Assembly: GCA_038106575.1 (NCBI GenBank)
Contig: JAYOED010000024.1
Coordinates: 1-35,846, forward strand
DNA: 35,846 nucleotides
Direction of reading: 5' to 3'
From: Ga0077527 sp038106575
GTDB lineage: Bacteria > Pseudomonadota > Gammaproteobacteria > Burkholderiales > SG8-41
The notes below the pieces were generated by a model. That model worked only from the letters and a program-made list of their open reading frames with translations. It was not told the DNA's origin and made no database searches. The position numbers and the translations under genes were made by a program. Shown one piece after another: positions 7,848 to 16,475 of this stretch; position 1 is the first letter of the stretch; every line of letters starts with the position of its first letter.

Positions 7848-8687
7848 ATGCACCTGGTCATCCAGGGCGCCGACATCGAAACCGGCGACCTCAAGGCACT
7901 CGCAAAACTGTCCGGTGCAACAGCAATCGACCGCCTGTCCGATGCCGCATTCAGGCTAAACAACGCAAAGCCGGCCGAAGGCATTGCAGCGCTGTGTGCG
8001 CAGTCGAAACTTGATTACGGCTTCGTGCCCGAAGGCCGCCGGCTCTCCGACTTCCGCCTGCTGGTGATGGACATGGATTCGACGCTGATCACCATGGAGA
8101 CCATCGACGAGCTGGCCGACATGGTGAACCTCAAAGCCGAAGTCGCTGCGATCACCACGCAGGCCATGCGCGCCGAGATCGACTACGACGAAAGCCTGCG
8201 CCGGCGGCTCGCACTGCTGAAAGACCTCGATGTCTCCGCGCTGCAGCGGGTCTATGACGAACGGCTGAAGTTCTCGCCCGGTGCCGAACGCATGCTGGAA
8301 AAAATCCGCGGCGCCGGTATCCGAACCTTGCTGGTCTCCGGCGGCTTCACTTACGTCACCGACCGCCTGAAGACGCGCATCAACCTTGACTACACGCGCT
8401 CGAACACACTGGAAACCACCAACGGCAAACTGACCGGCGCTGTGATCGGCGACATCGTCAACGCCGACATCAAGCGCACGACGCTCCTTCAGATTGCAAA
8501 GGAACTGGGGCTGCGCCGTGAGCAGGTTGCCGGCGTCGGCGACGGCGCCAACGACCTGAAATTCCTCGCCGAATGCGGCGTCAGTTTTGCGTATCGCGCG
8601 AAACCGGTGGTGCGCGAAAAAACCACCTACGCGATCAACCATTCAGGGCTGGACGCGCTGCCGTGGCTGCTTGCCGCAGAACAGTAA
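7848..8687 (+). CDS. serB: Phosphoserine phosphatase
   Basis: This HAD-family enzyme catalyses the last step of serine synthesis, hydrolysing O-phosphoserine. The 279-residue product has HAD motif I DMDSTLI (nucleophile Asp75, Asp77), motif II SGG at about 164-166, a Lys at about 209, and motif IV GDGANDL at 231-237. An N-terminal region of about 70 residues precedes the HAD core, as in other proteobacterial SerB proteins. The cap segment METIDELA matches the family. ATG 7848 is set by the short leader after TATAAT. The gene is convergent with the cytochrome gene, with an AT-rich 23-bp space and no strong terminator hairpin. Confidence 0.96.
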   Translation: MHLVIQGADIETGDLKALAKLSGATAIDRLSDAAFRLNNAKPAEGIAALCAQSKLDYGFVPEGRRLSDFRLLVMDMDSTLITMETIDELADMVNLKAEVAAITTQAMRAEIDYDESLRRRLALLKDLDVSALQRVYDERLKFSPGAERMLEKIRGAGIRTLLVSGGFTYVTDRLKTRINLDYTRSNTLETTNGKLTGAVIGDIVNADIKRTTLLQIAKELGLRREQVAGVGDGANDLKFLAECGVSFAYRAKPVVREKTTYAINHSGLDALPWLLAAEQ

Positions 8688-8710
8688 ATATAAATTAAAA
8701 CAAAAGCTTA

Positions 8711-9004
8711 TTACTTAACCGGCAACTTGTAAAAATCACGGTTCAGATACGCGACCAGGTCATCGATTTCCTGCCTGGTGAACTTGGGATTCATGCGGTC
8801 ATTCCAGCGCTCGACCTCCTTCTTCAATGCGGTCAGCGTTTTCACTTTCGCGCGTGGCGGAACATAGAGTTCGGTGCTATGACAGCCCAGACAGCCGCGA
8901 TGCAGTGATTCACCGCGCGCCGCGTCGCCTGCGGCCCGCGCCTGCAGCGGCAACGCCACGCATATCAGCAATGCAGCGCATAAAAATTTCTCACCGCTGC
9001 TCAT
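8711..9004 (-). CDS. Small exported c-type cytochrome
   Basis: A 97-residue protein with a signal peptide (cleavage near ARAAG) and a single haem-attachment motif CLGCH (Cys38, Cys41, His42). Met71 in the RMNPKF segment is a candidate sixth ligand. The C-terminal helix TRQEIDDLVAYLN is typical of class I cytochromes. It should be a periplasmic electron carrier or a small subunit. Its ATG lies inside the end of the upstream 69-residue gene (14-bp overlap), so the two are probably translated together. Confidence 0.87.
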   Translation of the reverse strand: MSSGEKFLCAALLICVALPLQARAAGDAARGESLHRGCLGCHSTELYVPPRAKVKTLTALKKEVERWNDRMNPKFTRQEIDDLVAYLNRDFYKLPVK

Positions 9005-9200
9005 TTCTTTTCTCGCGCGAATAATCGATGATTTTCAGACCCTGCAGCCGCAGGCGATAGCGTTCCCGCTCCTGCGATGTCATCAACTCCGGACCAGGAA
9101 TGATTTCACGCTTCACCGGCTCTGCAGCAGGCAGCGCAGCACTGAAAAATACCGTCGCCACGGCATGAAGCGAAGCAGGCTCATGGCTGCACTCTGCCAA
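8991..9200 (-). CDS. Small hypothetical protein upstream of cytochrome c
   Basis: A 69-codon frame with a short hydrophobic segment (AVATVFFSAALPAAEP) followed by PGPELMTSQERERYRLRLQGL. This hydrophilic, Arg/Glu-rich segment resembles small exported proteins annotated in proteobacteria with an M-T-x-E-E-R-x-x-Y-R pattern. The N-terminus before the hydrophobic segment (MAECSHEPASLH) is not a typical signal peptide. Translation may instead start at an internal GTG near 9161. The end overlaps the cytochrome start by 14 bp, which supports a real coupled gene. Function unknown. Confidence 0.55.
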   Translation of the reverse strand: MAECSHEPASLHAVATVFFSAALPAAEPVKREIIPGPELMTSQERERYRLRLQGLKIIDYSREKRNEQR

Positions 9201-9250
9201 TCCTGCAGGGTTGCGCCTTGAAGCAGATCAAGGGTTTGGCGGGAACCGGA

Positions 9251-10297
9251 TCAGTACACCGGTGAGCGGGTCCCGCCGTCCAGCCGGTACGGGCGCATCG
9301 GTCCGCTACCCTGGCTGCACATGCCATAAATGAAGGGAAAAGAGCCGCGACCCGGCGTCAGGAAACGCAGGTCCTTGAACCACACGCACAGGCTGTCGGC
9401 GTCGGCATCCACGGCATGCAGCGCCGGATAGGCCGAAAACCAGCGGAAAAAAGCGAAACCGGGATTTTCGTAAACCGTGCGCACGATGGTACCGCTCGAT
9501 CCCGCACCGTAACGCACATCGAAATCCCATTCCGCCTTGTCCAGCGGACGGTAGGCGCTGTCGAGTCGCGCAATGAAACCGTCGCCGGCCCTGGCAACAA
9601 GCGGCTCGCGACGTATCAGGTTGACATGGCTGTAGCGATAACCGTCGGCGCTTCCAATGATGACCATCCAGTTGAAAGGCGACACCGGACGCGGCAGCGC
9701 AGTAACCCGCACGTCGCGCAGACCCTGGGTCTTTGCATAATGCTCACCAAAACCGACCGCCTGATGCAGCAATACGTACTGCAACACCACGTAGCCGACG
9801 AGTACTGCAAGCCCGGCAACGGCCGGTTTGAGTGAACCGCGCCAGATCAGCGACGCGACGAGTCCCGCAATGATGATTCCGGAAAACCACAGATCGATGA
9901 TGAACGTGGTACCGAGACCGTGACGGAAATCGGACAACGGCGCAAAAATCATCGTGCCGAAATTGGTGATCCAGTCGCCGGCGATATGGACTGCCAGCGA
10001 CAACGCCACCACCGGCGCATAGGTTTTCCACCCGGGCCCCTTGCGCCAGATCAGCGCAAAGATCCACGCCAGCAGCACTGTCCACAGCGGTAGCATCACC
10101 AGCGAATGGGTCACGCCGCGATGGTGATAGAGATAGGACAGCGGTGAAATCCATGAGGCGATGACATCGATGTCGGGAAAGGCCGCGACGAGACCACCGA
10201 CTAGCACCCGCCGTCCGATCGGCAACGGCGGTTTCTCGATGCCGGAGGTGGCACGCGCCAGCAGTGCGCCCGATAGGGCGTGGGTCAGGGTATCCAA
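9251..10297 (-). CDS. DUF457/YdjM-type membrane-bound metal-dependent hydrolase family protein
   Basis: A 348-residue integral membrane protein. The N-terminus MDTLTHALSGALLARA, then AAFPDIDVIASW, YHHRGVTHS and VHIAGDWI supply the conserved His/Asp residues of the DUF457 (LexA-binding inner-membrane/YdjM-like) family. About five hydrophobic helices occupy the first 190 residues. A soluble C-terminal domain of about 150 residues follows. It begins 7 bp after the Rieske stop codon, so it is the last gene of the SUF operon by position. No role in cluster assembly is known for the family; its place here may be chance read-through. Confidence 0.8.
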   Translation of the reverse strand: MDTLTHALSGALLARATSGIEKPPLPIGRRVLVGGLVAAFPDIDVIASWISPLSYLYHHRGVTHSLVMLPLWTVLLAWIFALIWRKGPGWKTYAPVVALSLAVHIAGDWITNFGTMIFAPLSDFRHGLGTTFIIDLWFSGIIIAGLVASLIWRGSLKPAVAGLAVLVGYVVLQYVLLHQAVGFGEHYAKTQGLRDVRVTALPRPVSPFNWMVIIGSADGYRYSHVNLIRREPLVARAGDGFIARLDSAYRPLDKAEWDFDVRYGAGSSGTIVRTVYENPGFAFFRWFSAYPALHAVDADADSLCVWFKDLRFLTPGRGSFPFIYGMCSQGSGPMRPYRLDGGTRSPVY

Positions 10298-10304
10298 GAT
10301 TCAG

Positions 10305-10625
10305 TCAATCCCAACGATCGTCTTTGACTTGAATCACGCCATTTTCGATACGCAACGGAAATTTAGCCGTTGCCTCATACGCCGGGGCTGACAGCGCCTC
10401 GCCGGTTCGTACGCAGAATCGTGCACCGTGGCGCGGACAGACGATCTGGTCGCCTTCAAGCACGCCGCTCGCCAGTTCACCGCCGTCGTGGGTGCACACA
10501 TCCTCGATCGCGAAGTATTCGCCGCCGATGTTGAACACGGCGATCTGGGCGCCGTCGACATCGACAACCTTGCTGGCGCCGGGGGCAAGCTCACCGACTT
10601 CAACTACGTCGACCCACTCGGCCAT
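10305..10625 (-). CDS. Rieske-type [2Fe-2S] ferredoxin
   Basis: A 106-residue protein with the Rieske ligands C-T-H (Cys44, His46) and C-P-R-H (Cys63, His66). It has the compact, soluble form of bacterial Rieske ferredoxins of the non-haem oxygenase type, with no membrane anchor. The gene starts 2 bp after the stop of nfu. Rieske ferredoxin genes sit at the end of SUF operons in various bacteria, which suggests an electron-transfer role in assembly, though here that is inference from position. Confidence 0.9.
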   Translation of the reverse strand: MAEWVDVVEVGELAPGASKVVDVDGAQIAVFNIGGEYFAIEDVCTHDGGELASGVLEGDQIVCPRHGARFCVRTGEALSAPAYEATAKFPLRIENGVIQVKDDRWD

Positions 10626-10627
10626 GG

Positions 10628-11194
10628 TCAGACTGCAAAAACTTCTATGTCTGGTTCTATTTGTCTTACAAGGCCTTCGATGCCGGCCAGCGTACCTGAC
10701 AGCGAACTCGGGCAGCTGCCGCAGGCGCCCTGATAGTGCACCGACAACTTGTTGCCTTCGAGCCCGACCACGTAGAGGTCACCGCCGTCATTCTGCAGGT
10801 AGGGACGGATCTGTTCGTCGAGCACGGCGTTGATGCGCTCGAGCCGTTCACGATCCTCTTTACTTAATTTCGCCAGATCCAGCGCCTCGTTAGACATCGC
10901 CGCCATCTGCGCGGAATGCGCATCCGCAGAGGGCGCGTCGCGGATCGGCACTGCGAGCTTGCGCTTGAGTTCGTCCCAGTCCGCGCCGCCGTCCTGCGTC
11001 ACCGTGATCCAGTGGTCGACGTAGAACACGTTGGTCACATGTTCGATGTCGAACAGTGCCATCGCCAGCGCATCGCCGACGGCCTGCGCCGGGGTATCGA
11101 AAGAGCGCGTGATGCCCCAGGTCAGCGGCTCCCGCAGGATGAATTTCATCGCATTGGGATTGGGCGTCGGCTCGATCTCGGCAATCTTGGGCAT
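10628..11194 (-). CDS. Nfu-type Fe-S scaffold/carrier
   Basis: The 188-residue protein has an Nfu N-terminal domain (TPNPNAMKFIL, then a TRSFDTP segment). A charged linker follows, then a NifU C-terminal domain with GACGSCPSS, whose Cys158 and Cys161 bridge a cluster between two subunits. This matches Nfu1-like carriers that pass clusters from the scaffold to target proteins. The start at 11194 follows a 26-bp AT-rich spacer after sufU with no real Shine-Dalgarno sequence, in contrast to the overlapping junctions upstream in the operon. The Rieske gene follows after 2 bp. Confidence 0.9.
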   Translation of the reverse strand: MPKIAEIEPTPNPNAMKFILREPLTWGITRSFDTPAQAVGDALAMALFDIEHVTNVFYVDHWITVTQDGGADWDELKRKLAVPIRDAPSADAHSAQMAAMSNEALDLAKLSKEDRERLERINAVLDEQIRPYLQNDGGDLYVVGLEGNKLSVHYQGACGSCPSSLSGTLAGIEGLVRQIEPDIEVFAV

Positions 11195-11220
11195 GATCTT
11201 AAATATTTGTTTTTATTGAA

Positions 11221-11664
11221 TTATTCCGTAGATGCCGTGGTGTCGCCGGCAAATGCCGCATGCAGCGTATGCCACGGCAGGATGGCGCATTTGACCCGCG
11301 TCGGCAGATCGCGCACCCCGGCGAACACGGTCAGGCGGCCGAGATGATTTGGTGATGCTGGACCGAGCTTACCGGTGGTCATGTCGCGGAACTCCTGCAC
11401 CATCTGCTCAGCGTCGGCGCGGCTCTTGCCCTTCACCGCCACGGTCATCATCGACGCAGAAGCCTTGCAGATTGCGCAGGCCTCGCCCTCGAAGCCCACG
11501 GCCTCGACGGTGTCTCCGTTGAGTTTCAGCGACAGGTGGATATGATCGCCGCACAACGGATTAAGCCCCTCAGACTTGTGGGTGGCGTCGCCAAGCATGC
11601 CCCAGTTGCGGGGCTTCTTGTTGTGCTCGAGGATCATCTCCTGGTAAAGCGCTCTGCTGTCCAT
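11221..11664 (-). CDS. sufU: SufU-type Fe-S/zinc scaffold protein
   Basis: The 147-residue product from ATG 11664 (MDSRALYQEM) matches the family N-terminus; an open frame running back into sufS is not part of it. Likely ligands are Cys38, Asp40 (PLCGD), Cys63 (GEACAIC) and Cys126 (RVKCAILPW). The extra segment of about 20 residues between the second and third Cys (PASPNHLGRLTVFAG) is the feature that separates SufU from IscU. In Firmicutes, SufU is a zinc protein that accepts persulfide from SufS. The sufS stop lies 16 bp upstream. This gene replaces sufE as the SufS partner here. Confidence 0.92.
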   Translation of the reverse strand: MDSRALYQEMILEHNKKPRNWGMLGDATHKSEGLNPLCGDHIHLSLKLNGDTVEAVGFEGEACAICKASASMMTVAVKGKSRADAEQMVQEFRDMTTGKLGPASPNHLGRLTVFAGVRDLPTRVKCAILPWHTLHAAFAGDTTASTE

Positions 11665-11680
11665 GATGTTGCGGAAATGT

Positions 11681-12937
11681 TCAGGCGAAAAGTTTCTGTA
11701 CCCGGCCCAGTGATGCCACCAATGCATCAACTTCGGCCATGGTGTTGTAGAACGCGAACGACGCACGGCAGGTCGCCGCCACCTTGAAGCGCTGCATCAC
11801 CGGCTGCGCACAATGATGCCCGGTGCGGATCGCCACGCCGTCATCGTTGAGCAGCGAACCCACATCATGCGGATGCACGCTTTCGACGGCGAAGGACAGC
11901 ACTGCGGCCTTTTTCTCGGCAGTGCCGATCAAGCGGATGCCGGGCGTGCGGTTGAGCCGGTCGGTCGCATAATCGAGCAGATCGGTTTCGTGCGCGGCGA
12001 TGCGTTCGATGCCCAAGCCGGTGAGGTAATCGATGGCTGCACCCAGCGTGACGGCTTCCCCGATCGGCGGCGTGCCGGCCTCGAACTTGGCGGGTATCGG
12101 CGCATAAGTGGTCTTGTCGAACGTCACCGACAGGATCATGTCTCCGCCACCCTTATACGGCTGCATTTTCTCGAGCAGGGCCGCCTTGCCGTAGAGCACG
12201 CCGATGCCGGTCGGGCCGCACAGCTTGTGACCGGAAAACGCGTAGAAATCGCAGTCGAGATCACGGACATCGACCTTCAGGTGCGGTGCCGCCTGCGCGC
12301 CGTCAACCAGCACCGGCACACCATGCTCATGGGCGACGGCAATCATCTCCTTCACCGGCGTGATCGTGCCCAGTGCGTTGGAAACATGGGTCATCGCCAC
12401 GAATTTGGTGTTCTTGTTGAACAGCTTGCGGTATTCATCGACGATCAGTTCGCCACGGTCGCTGATGGGCACCACGCGGATCGTCGCGCCCTTCTCTTCG
12501 GCAACCATCTGCCAGGGCACGATGTTCGAATGGTGCTCCAGCGTGGTGAGGATGATCTCGTCACCGGCATTGAAAAACTTGCGGCCATGGCCATGCGCCA
12601 CCAGGTTGATGGCGTCGGTAGTACCGCTGGTGAATATGCATTCGCGCGGTTCGGCGGCATTAATGAAAGCCTGTACCTTGTGCCGCGCCTTTTCATATTC
12701 TGCGGTCGCCGTTTCGGACAGGTAATGCACGGCGCGGTGAATGTTGGCATGCTGCTTCGAGCGATACTCGACCCAGCGCTCGATGACCGGGCGCGGCATC
12801 TGGCTCGACGCCGCATTGTCCAGGAACACCAGCGGCTTGCCTTGGACCTGCAGGTCGAGGATCGGGAAGTCGCTGCGCAGGCGTGCCACGTCGAGGACGG
12901 CCGCAGCCGAATTCGCCCATTTTGCCTGCCCGCTCAC
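11681..12937 (-). CDS. sufS: Group II cysteine desulfurase SufS
   Basis: SufS takes sulfur from cysteine as an enzyme persulfide, releasing alanine, for cluster assembly. The 418-residue PLP enzyme shows THVSNALG, VDGAQAAPH, and SGHKLCGPTG with the PLP lysine at about 238. The catalytic cysteine is in RTGHHCAQP (about Cys376), the short-loop form typical of group II enzymes. The start is GTG 12937, overlapping the sufD stop as GTGA. sufU follows, as expected for a SufS-SufU pair. Confidence 0.96.
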   Translation of the reverse strand: MSGQAKWANSAAAVLDVARLRSDFPILDLQVQGKPLVFLDNAASSQMPRPVIERWVEYRSKQHANIHRAVHYLSETATAEYEKARHKVQAFINAAEPRECIFTSGTTDAINLVAHGHGRKFFNAGDEIILTTLEHHSNIVPWQMVAEEKGATIRVVPISDRGELIVDEYRKLFNKNTKFVAMTHVSNALGTITPVKEMIAVAHEHGVPVLVDGAQAAPHLKVDVRDLDCDFYAFSGHKLCGPTGIGVLYGKAALLEKMQPYKGGGDMILSVTFDKTTYAPIPAKFEAGTPPIGEAVTLGAAIDYLTGLGIERIAAHETDLLDYATDRLNRTPGIRLIGTAEKKAAVLSFAVESVHPHDVGSLLNDDGVAIRTGHHCAQPVMQRFKVAATCRASFAFYNTMAEVDALVASLGRVQKLFA

Positions 12938-14256
12938 GCCGCCCCCTCCGTACGCGCCATCACGGCCTTTTCCAGTTGCGCCACCAGCGACGGCACCGGA
13001 ATACGGTCGATGATCTCAGCGCCGAAGGCGTAGGTCAGCAGGTTGCGCGCCTGCGCATCCGGAATGCCACGGCTTTTCAGGTAGAAAAGATGGTCAGCAT
13101 CGAGCTGGCCGACAGTCGCACCATGCGCACACTTGACGTCGTCAGCGAAGATTTCCAGTTGCGGCTTGGTATCGACATGCGCCTTGTCCGACAGAAGCAG
13201 GTTGCGGCTCTGCTGCGAGGAATCGGTCAGCTGCGCGCCTTCGCGCACGAACACCTTGCCGTTGAACACCGCGTGCGCCGCACCGCCGACAATGGTCTTG
13301 TGCGACTGCCCACAGGTGCCGTTGGGTTTGGTGTGGTCCATCAACGTGTGGGTGTCGGCCAATTGGCGGCCGCTGATCAGCGCGATGCCGTCGATCTGCG
13401 CATACGCACCTTCGCCCTGCTGGATCACCGACAGGTTGTTGCGCGACAGCCGTGCACCGAACGTCACCGCGTGCGACAGGTAACGCGCGTCCTTGGCCAG
13501 CGTCACTGCGCAGGTGCTGATGTGGAAAGCCTGGGCGTTCTCGCGCTGCAGCTTGATGTGACGCACCGATGCATCCGTGGCGACTGCAACTTCGGTGACC
13601 GCGTTGGTCAGCACAGCGCTATCGCCAAGCGCCACATAATCCTCGATGAAACAGACGTCGCTGCCGGTCTCGGCAACGACCAGGATTCGTGGATACGCAG
13701 CCACACCCTCGCGGGTGGAAACGAATAGCAGATGAATCGGCGCTTCCAGGATCGCGCGCTTCGCCGCATGAATGAATATCCCGTGCTGCAGGAACGCGGT
13801 ATTGAGCGCCGCAAACAGGTCATTTTCGGTCGCAGCAAGCTTTGCTAGATGCGGTTCGATCAGGTCAGCGTGTTTTTTCAGCGCATCGGCCAGCGGCATC
13901 ACGGTGATGCCCGCCGGCAGGCCGCCTGTATTTGAAAGCTCCGGCGCCGGAATGCCGTCGACAAACACCAATTGTACCGCGGCTTCACTCACGGACCGGC
14001 CGGCAATGTCAGACGGATTGATTGCCGCGGCAGTCGCTGCCGGCTGGAACTGCAGTTTCGTCAGCGACGTGAGGTCGGTGAAACGCCATTCCTCGTCACG
14101 CGTGGTCGGCACCGACAGCGCATTGGCGCGCTCCAGCGCGGAGGCACGGCGTGCATCGAGCCAAGCAGCGGGGCTTTTCGGCACCGCATCGCTGCCCTCA
14201 AGCAGGGACGCCACGTAGGGATGAGCAACGGGATGAGATGCGGCGGTTACGGTCAC
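12934..14256 (-). CDS. sufD: Fe-S assembly protein SufD
   Basis: SufD is the beta-helical partner of SufB in the SufBC2D scaffold and takes part in iron entry. The 440-residue protein ends with VKCAHGATVGQLDADHLFYLKSRGI split across the C-terminal region. Its His in C-A-H-G-A-T corresponds to the functional His360 of E. coli SufD. The start is GTG 14256, overlapping the sufC stop as GTGA, and its own stop overlaps the sufS GTG in the same way. The operon thus keeps a run of coupled starts. Confidence 0.93.
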   Translation of the reverse strand: MTVTAASHPVAHPYVASLLEGSDAVPKSPAAWLDARRASALERANALSVPTTRDEEWRFTDLTSLTKLQFQPAATAAAINPSDIAGRSVSEAAVQLVFVDGIPAPELSNTGGLPAGITVMPLADALKKHADLIEPHLAKLAATENDLFAALNTAFLQHGIFIHAAKRAILEAPIHLLFVSTREGVAAYPRILVVAETGSDVCFIEDYVALGDSAVLTNAVTEVAVATDASVRHIKLQRENAQAFHISTCAVTLAKDARYLSHAVTFGARLSRNNLSVIQQGEGAYAQIDGIALISGRQLADTHTLMDHTKPNGTCGQSHKTIVGGAAHAVFNGKVFVREGAQLTDSSQQSRNLLLSDKAHVDTKPQLEIFADDVKCAHGATVGQLDADHLFYLKSRGIPDAQARNLLTYAFGAEIIDRIPVPSLVAQLEKAVMARTEGAA

Positions 14257-15041
14257 GCTGTCGCCTTCTTGCCTTTGCCCTCAAGCAGCCAGTCGTAGCC
14301 GCGCTCCTCGAGCTCGAGCGCCAGCGCCTTGTCGCCGGACTTGATGATGCGGCCGGCCGACATCACGTGGACGTAATCCGGCGTGATGTAGTTGAGCAGT
14401 CGCTGGTAATGCGTCACCAGCACACAGGCGTTGTCAGGCGTCAGCAGCTTGTTGACGCCACCGGCGACCACGCGCAGCGCGTCGATGTCAAGGCCCGAGT
14501 CCGTTTCGTCGAGCAGCGCCAGCAACGGCTCGAGTAGAGCCATCTGCAGGATTTCGTTGCGTTTCTTCTCGCCGCCGGAAAAGCCGTCGTTGACGCTGCG
14601 GTCAAGAAACTCCGGATTCATTTCCAGCAGCTTCATTTTCTCGCGCACCAGGTCGTCGAATTCCAGCGGGTCGAGTTCGTCCTTGCCGCGACCGCCCTGC
14701 ACCGTGTTGTAGGCCAAGCGCAGAAACGCGCTGTTAGTAACGCCGGGGATTTCCACCGGGTACTGGTAGCCGAGGAAGATGCCGGCACGGGCGCGCTCGT
14801 CCGATTCCAGTTCGAACAGATTCTTGTCCTCGAACAGTACCTCGCCACCCTTGACGCTGTAAGCCGGATGACCGGCCAGCACCTTGGCAAACGTGCTCTT
14901 GCCGGAACCGTTGGGCCCCATGATGGCGTGCACTTCACCCGCACGCACCGTGAGGTTGATGCCCTTGAGAATCTCGACGCCTGCGACCGTTGCGGTCAGG
15001 TCGCGCACTTCGAGTAATGTTTTTGCATTCTTGCCGATCAT
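14253..15041 (-). CDS. sufC: SufC ATPase of the SUF scaffold
   Basis: A 262-residue ABC-type ATPase that drives conformational change in SufB-SufD. Walker A GPNGSGKST lies at about 42-50. The signature region is FSGGEKKRNEI, the SufC-specific form, and Walker B is LLDETDSGLDIDAL. There is no membrane segment, as expected for this soluble ATPase. ATG 15041 overlaps the sufB stop as ATGA. Confidence 0.96.
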   Translation of the reverse strand: MIGKNAKTLLEVRDLTATVAGVEILKGINLTVRAGEVHAIMGPNGSGKSTFAKVLAGHPAYSVKGGEVLFEDKNLFELESDERARAGIFLGYQYPVEIPGVTNSAFLRLAYNTVQGGRGKDELDPLEFDDLVREKMKLLEMNPEFLDRSVNDGFSGGEKKRNEILQMALLEPLLALLDETDSGLDIDALRVVAGGVNKLLTPDNACVLVTHYQRLLNYITPDYVHVMSAGRIIKSGDKALALELEERGYDWLLEGKGKKATA

Positions 15042-16471
15042 CCGACGCTGCCTTCAAGTTTCAGGCCGAGAAGCTTGGTCGCCTCGACGGCGAACTCCAT
15101 CGGCAGTTGCTGGAATACATCCTTGCAGAAGCCGTTGATGATCATCGACACCGCTTCCTCGGTGGGGATGCCCCGGCTCTGGAAATAGAACAGCTGGTCC
15201 TCGCCGATCTTCGACGTGGTGGCTTCATGCTCGACCTTGGCGGTAGGGTTGTGCACCTGGATGTAGGGAAAGGTATTGGCGCCGCACTGCGAACCGATCA
15301 GCATCGAATCGCACTGCGAAAAGTTGCGTGCGCCTGAAGCTCCGGGGACGATGCGCACCAGCCCGCGGTAGCTGTTATTGGAGTGTCCCGCCGAGATGCC
15401 CTTGCTGATGATGGTGCTCTTGGTGTTCTTGCCAATATGCACCATCTTGGTTCCAGTGTCGGCTTGCTGTTTGTGGTTGGTTAGCGCCACCGAGTAGAAC
15501 TCGCCGATCGAATTGTCGCCGAGCAGCACGCAGGACGGATATTTCCAGGTGATCGCCGAACCGGTCTCGACCTGGGTCCAGGAAATTTTCGAGTTTTTTC
15601 CCTTGCACAGGCCGCGCTTGGTGACGAAGTTGTAGATGCCGCCCTTGCCGTTTTCATCGCCGGCATACCAGTTCTGCACCGTTGAGTACTTGATGTCGGC
15701 ATTGTCCAGCGCCACCAGCTCCACCACCGCGGCATGCAGCTGGTTGGTGTCGAACTTCGGCGCAGTACAGCCTTCGAGGTAAGACACCTGCGCACCCTCT
15801 TCGGCGACGATCAGTGTGCGCTCGAACTGGCCCGAGTCCTGGGTGTTGATGCGGAAATAGGTCGACAGCTCCATCGGGCACTTGACGCCCTTTGGGATGA
15901 AACAGAACGATCCGTCGGTGAACACCGCGGAATTGAGCGCGGCGTAGAAATTGTCTCCGGTCGGTACCACCATACCGAGGTATTTCTTCACCAGCTCGGG
16001 ATGGTTGTGTACGGCCTCCGAAATCGAGCAGAAAATGATGCCGACTTCGGCCAGTTTTTCCTTGTAGGTGGTCGTCACCGACACCGAATCAAAAATCACG
16101 TCGACCGCGACGCCCGCCAGCGCTGCTCGCTCGTGCACCGGCACGCCGAGCTTCTCGAACGTCTTCAGCAATTCGGGATCAACCTCGTCCATGCTTTTCT
16201 TCAGCTTAGGCTTGGGCGCGGCGTAATAGCTGATCGCCTGGAAGTCGATCTGCGGGTAATTCACGTTCGGCCATTGTGGCTCGTTCATCGTCAGCCAGTG
16301 GCGATAGGCCTTAAGGCGGAACTCCAGCAGCCATTCCGGCTCGTTCTTCTTCGCCGAAATCATGCGAATGATGTCTTCGTTCAGGCCCTTGGGCGCGGTC
16401 TCGGACTCGATCTCCGTGACAAAACCGTGCTTGTAGGGCTGGCTGACGAGGTTGTCTAAAATGATGCTCAT
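15038..16471 (-). CDS. sufB: Fe-S scaffold subunit SufB
   Basis: A 477-residue scaffold protein on which new clusters are built. It shows the family blocks AALNSAVFTDGSF, IPKGVKCPMELSTYFRIN, SYLEGCTAP and SQCDSMLIGSQCGANTFPY; the Cys in Q-C-D-S corresponds to the catalytic cysteine of E. coli SufB. It ends with EHEATTSKIGEDQ and FQSRGIPTEEA. The start is 4 bp after the stop of the A-type carrier gene. It is slightly shorter than E. coli SufB and close to other bacterial SufB proteins. Confidence 0.96.
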   Translation of the reverse strand: MSIILDNLVSQPYKHGFVTEIESETAPKGLNEDIIRMISAKKNEPEWLLEFRLKAYRHWLTMNEPQWPNVNYPQIDFQAISYYAAPKPKLKKSMDEVDPELLKTFEKLGVPVHERAALAGVAVDVIFDSVSVTTTYKEKLAEVGIIFCSISEAVHNHPELVKKYLGMVVPTGDNFYAALNSAVFTDGSFCFIPKGVKCPMELSTYFRINTQDSGQFERTLIVAEEGAQVSYLEGCTAPKFDTNQLHAAVVELVALDNADIKYSTVQNWYAGDENGKGGIYNFVTKRGLCKGKNSKISWTQVETGSAITWKYPSCVLLGDNSIGEFYSVALTNHKQQADTGTKMVHIGKNTKSTIISKGISAGHSNNSYRGLVRIVPGASGARNFSQCDSMLIGSQCGANTFPYIQVHNPTAKVEHEATTSKIGEDQLFYFQSRGIPTEEAVSMIINGFCKDVFQQLPMEFAVEATKLLGLKLEGSVG

Positions 16472-16475
16472 CGAC

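Noticed and set aside
8688..8710. Bidirectional terminator between serB and the cytochrome gene
   Set aside because: The space is AT-rich but has no G/C-rich stem.
11813..13033. Plus-strand open frame of about 400 codons opposite sufS/sufD
   Set aside because: Mirror frame of conserved SUF genes, with no recognisable domain and biased residue content.
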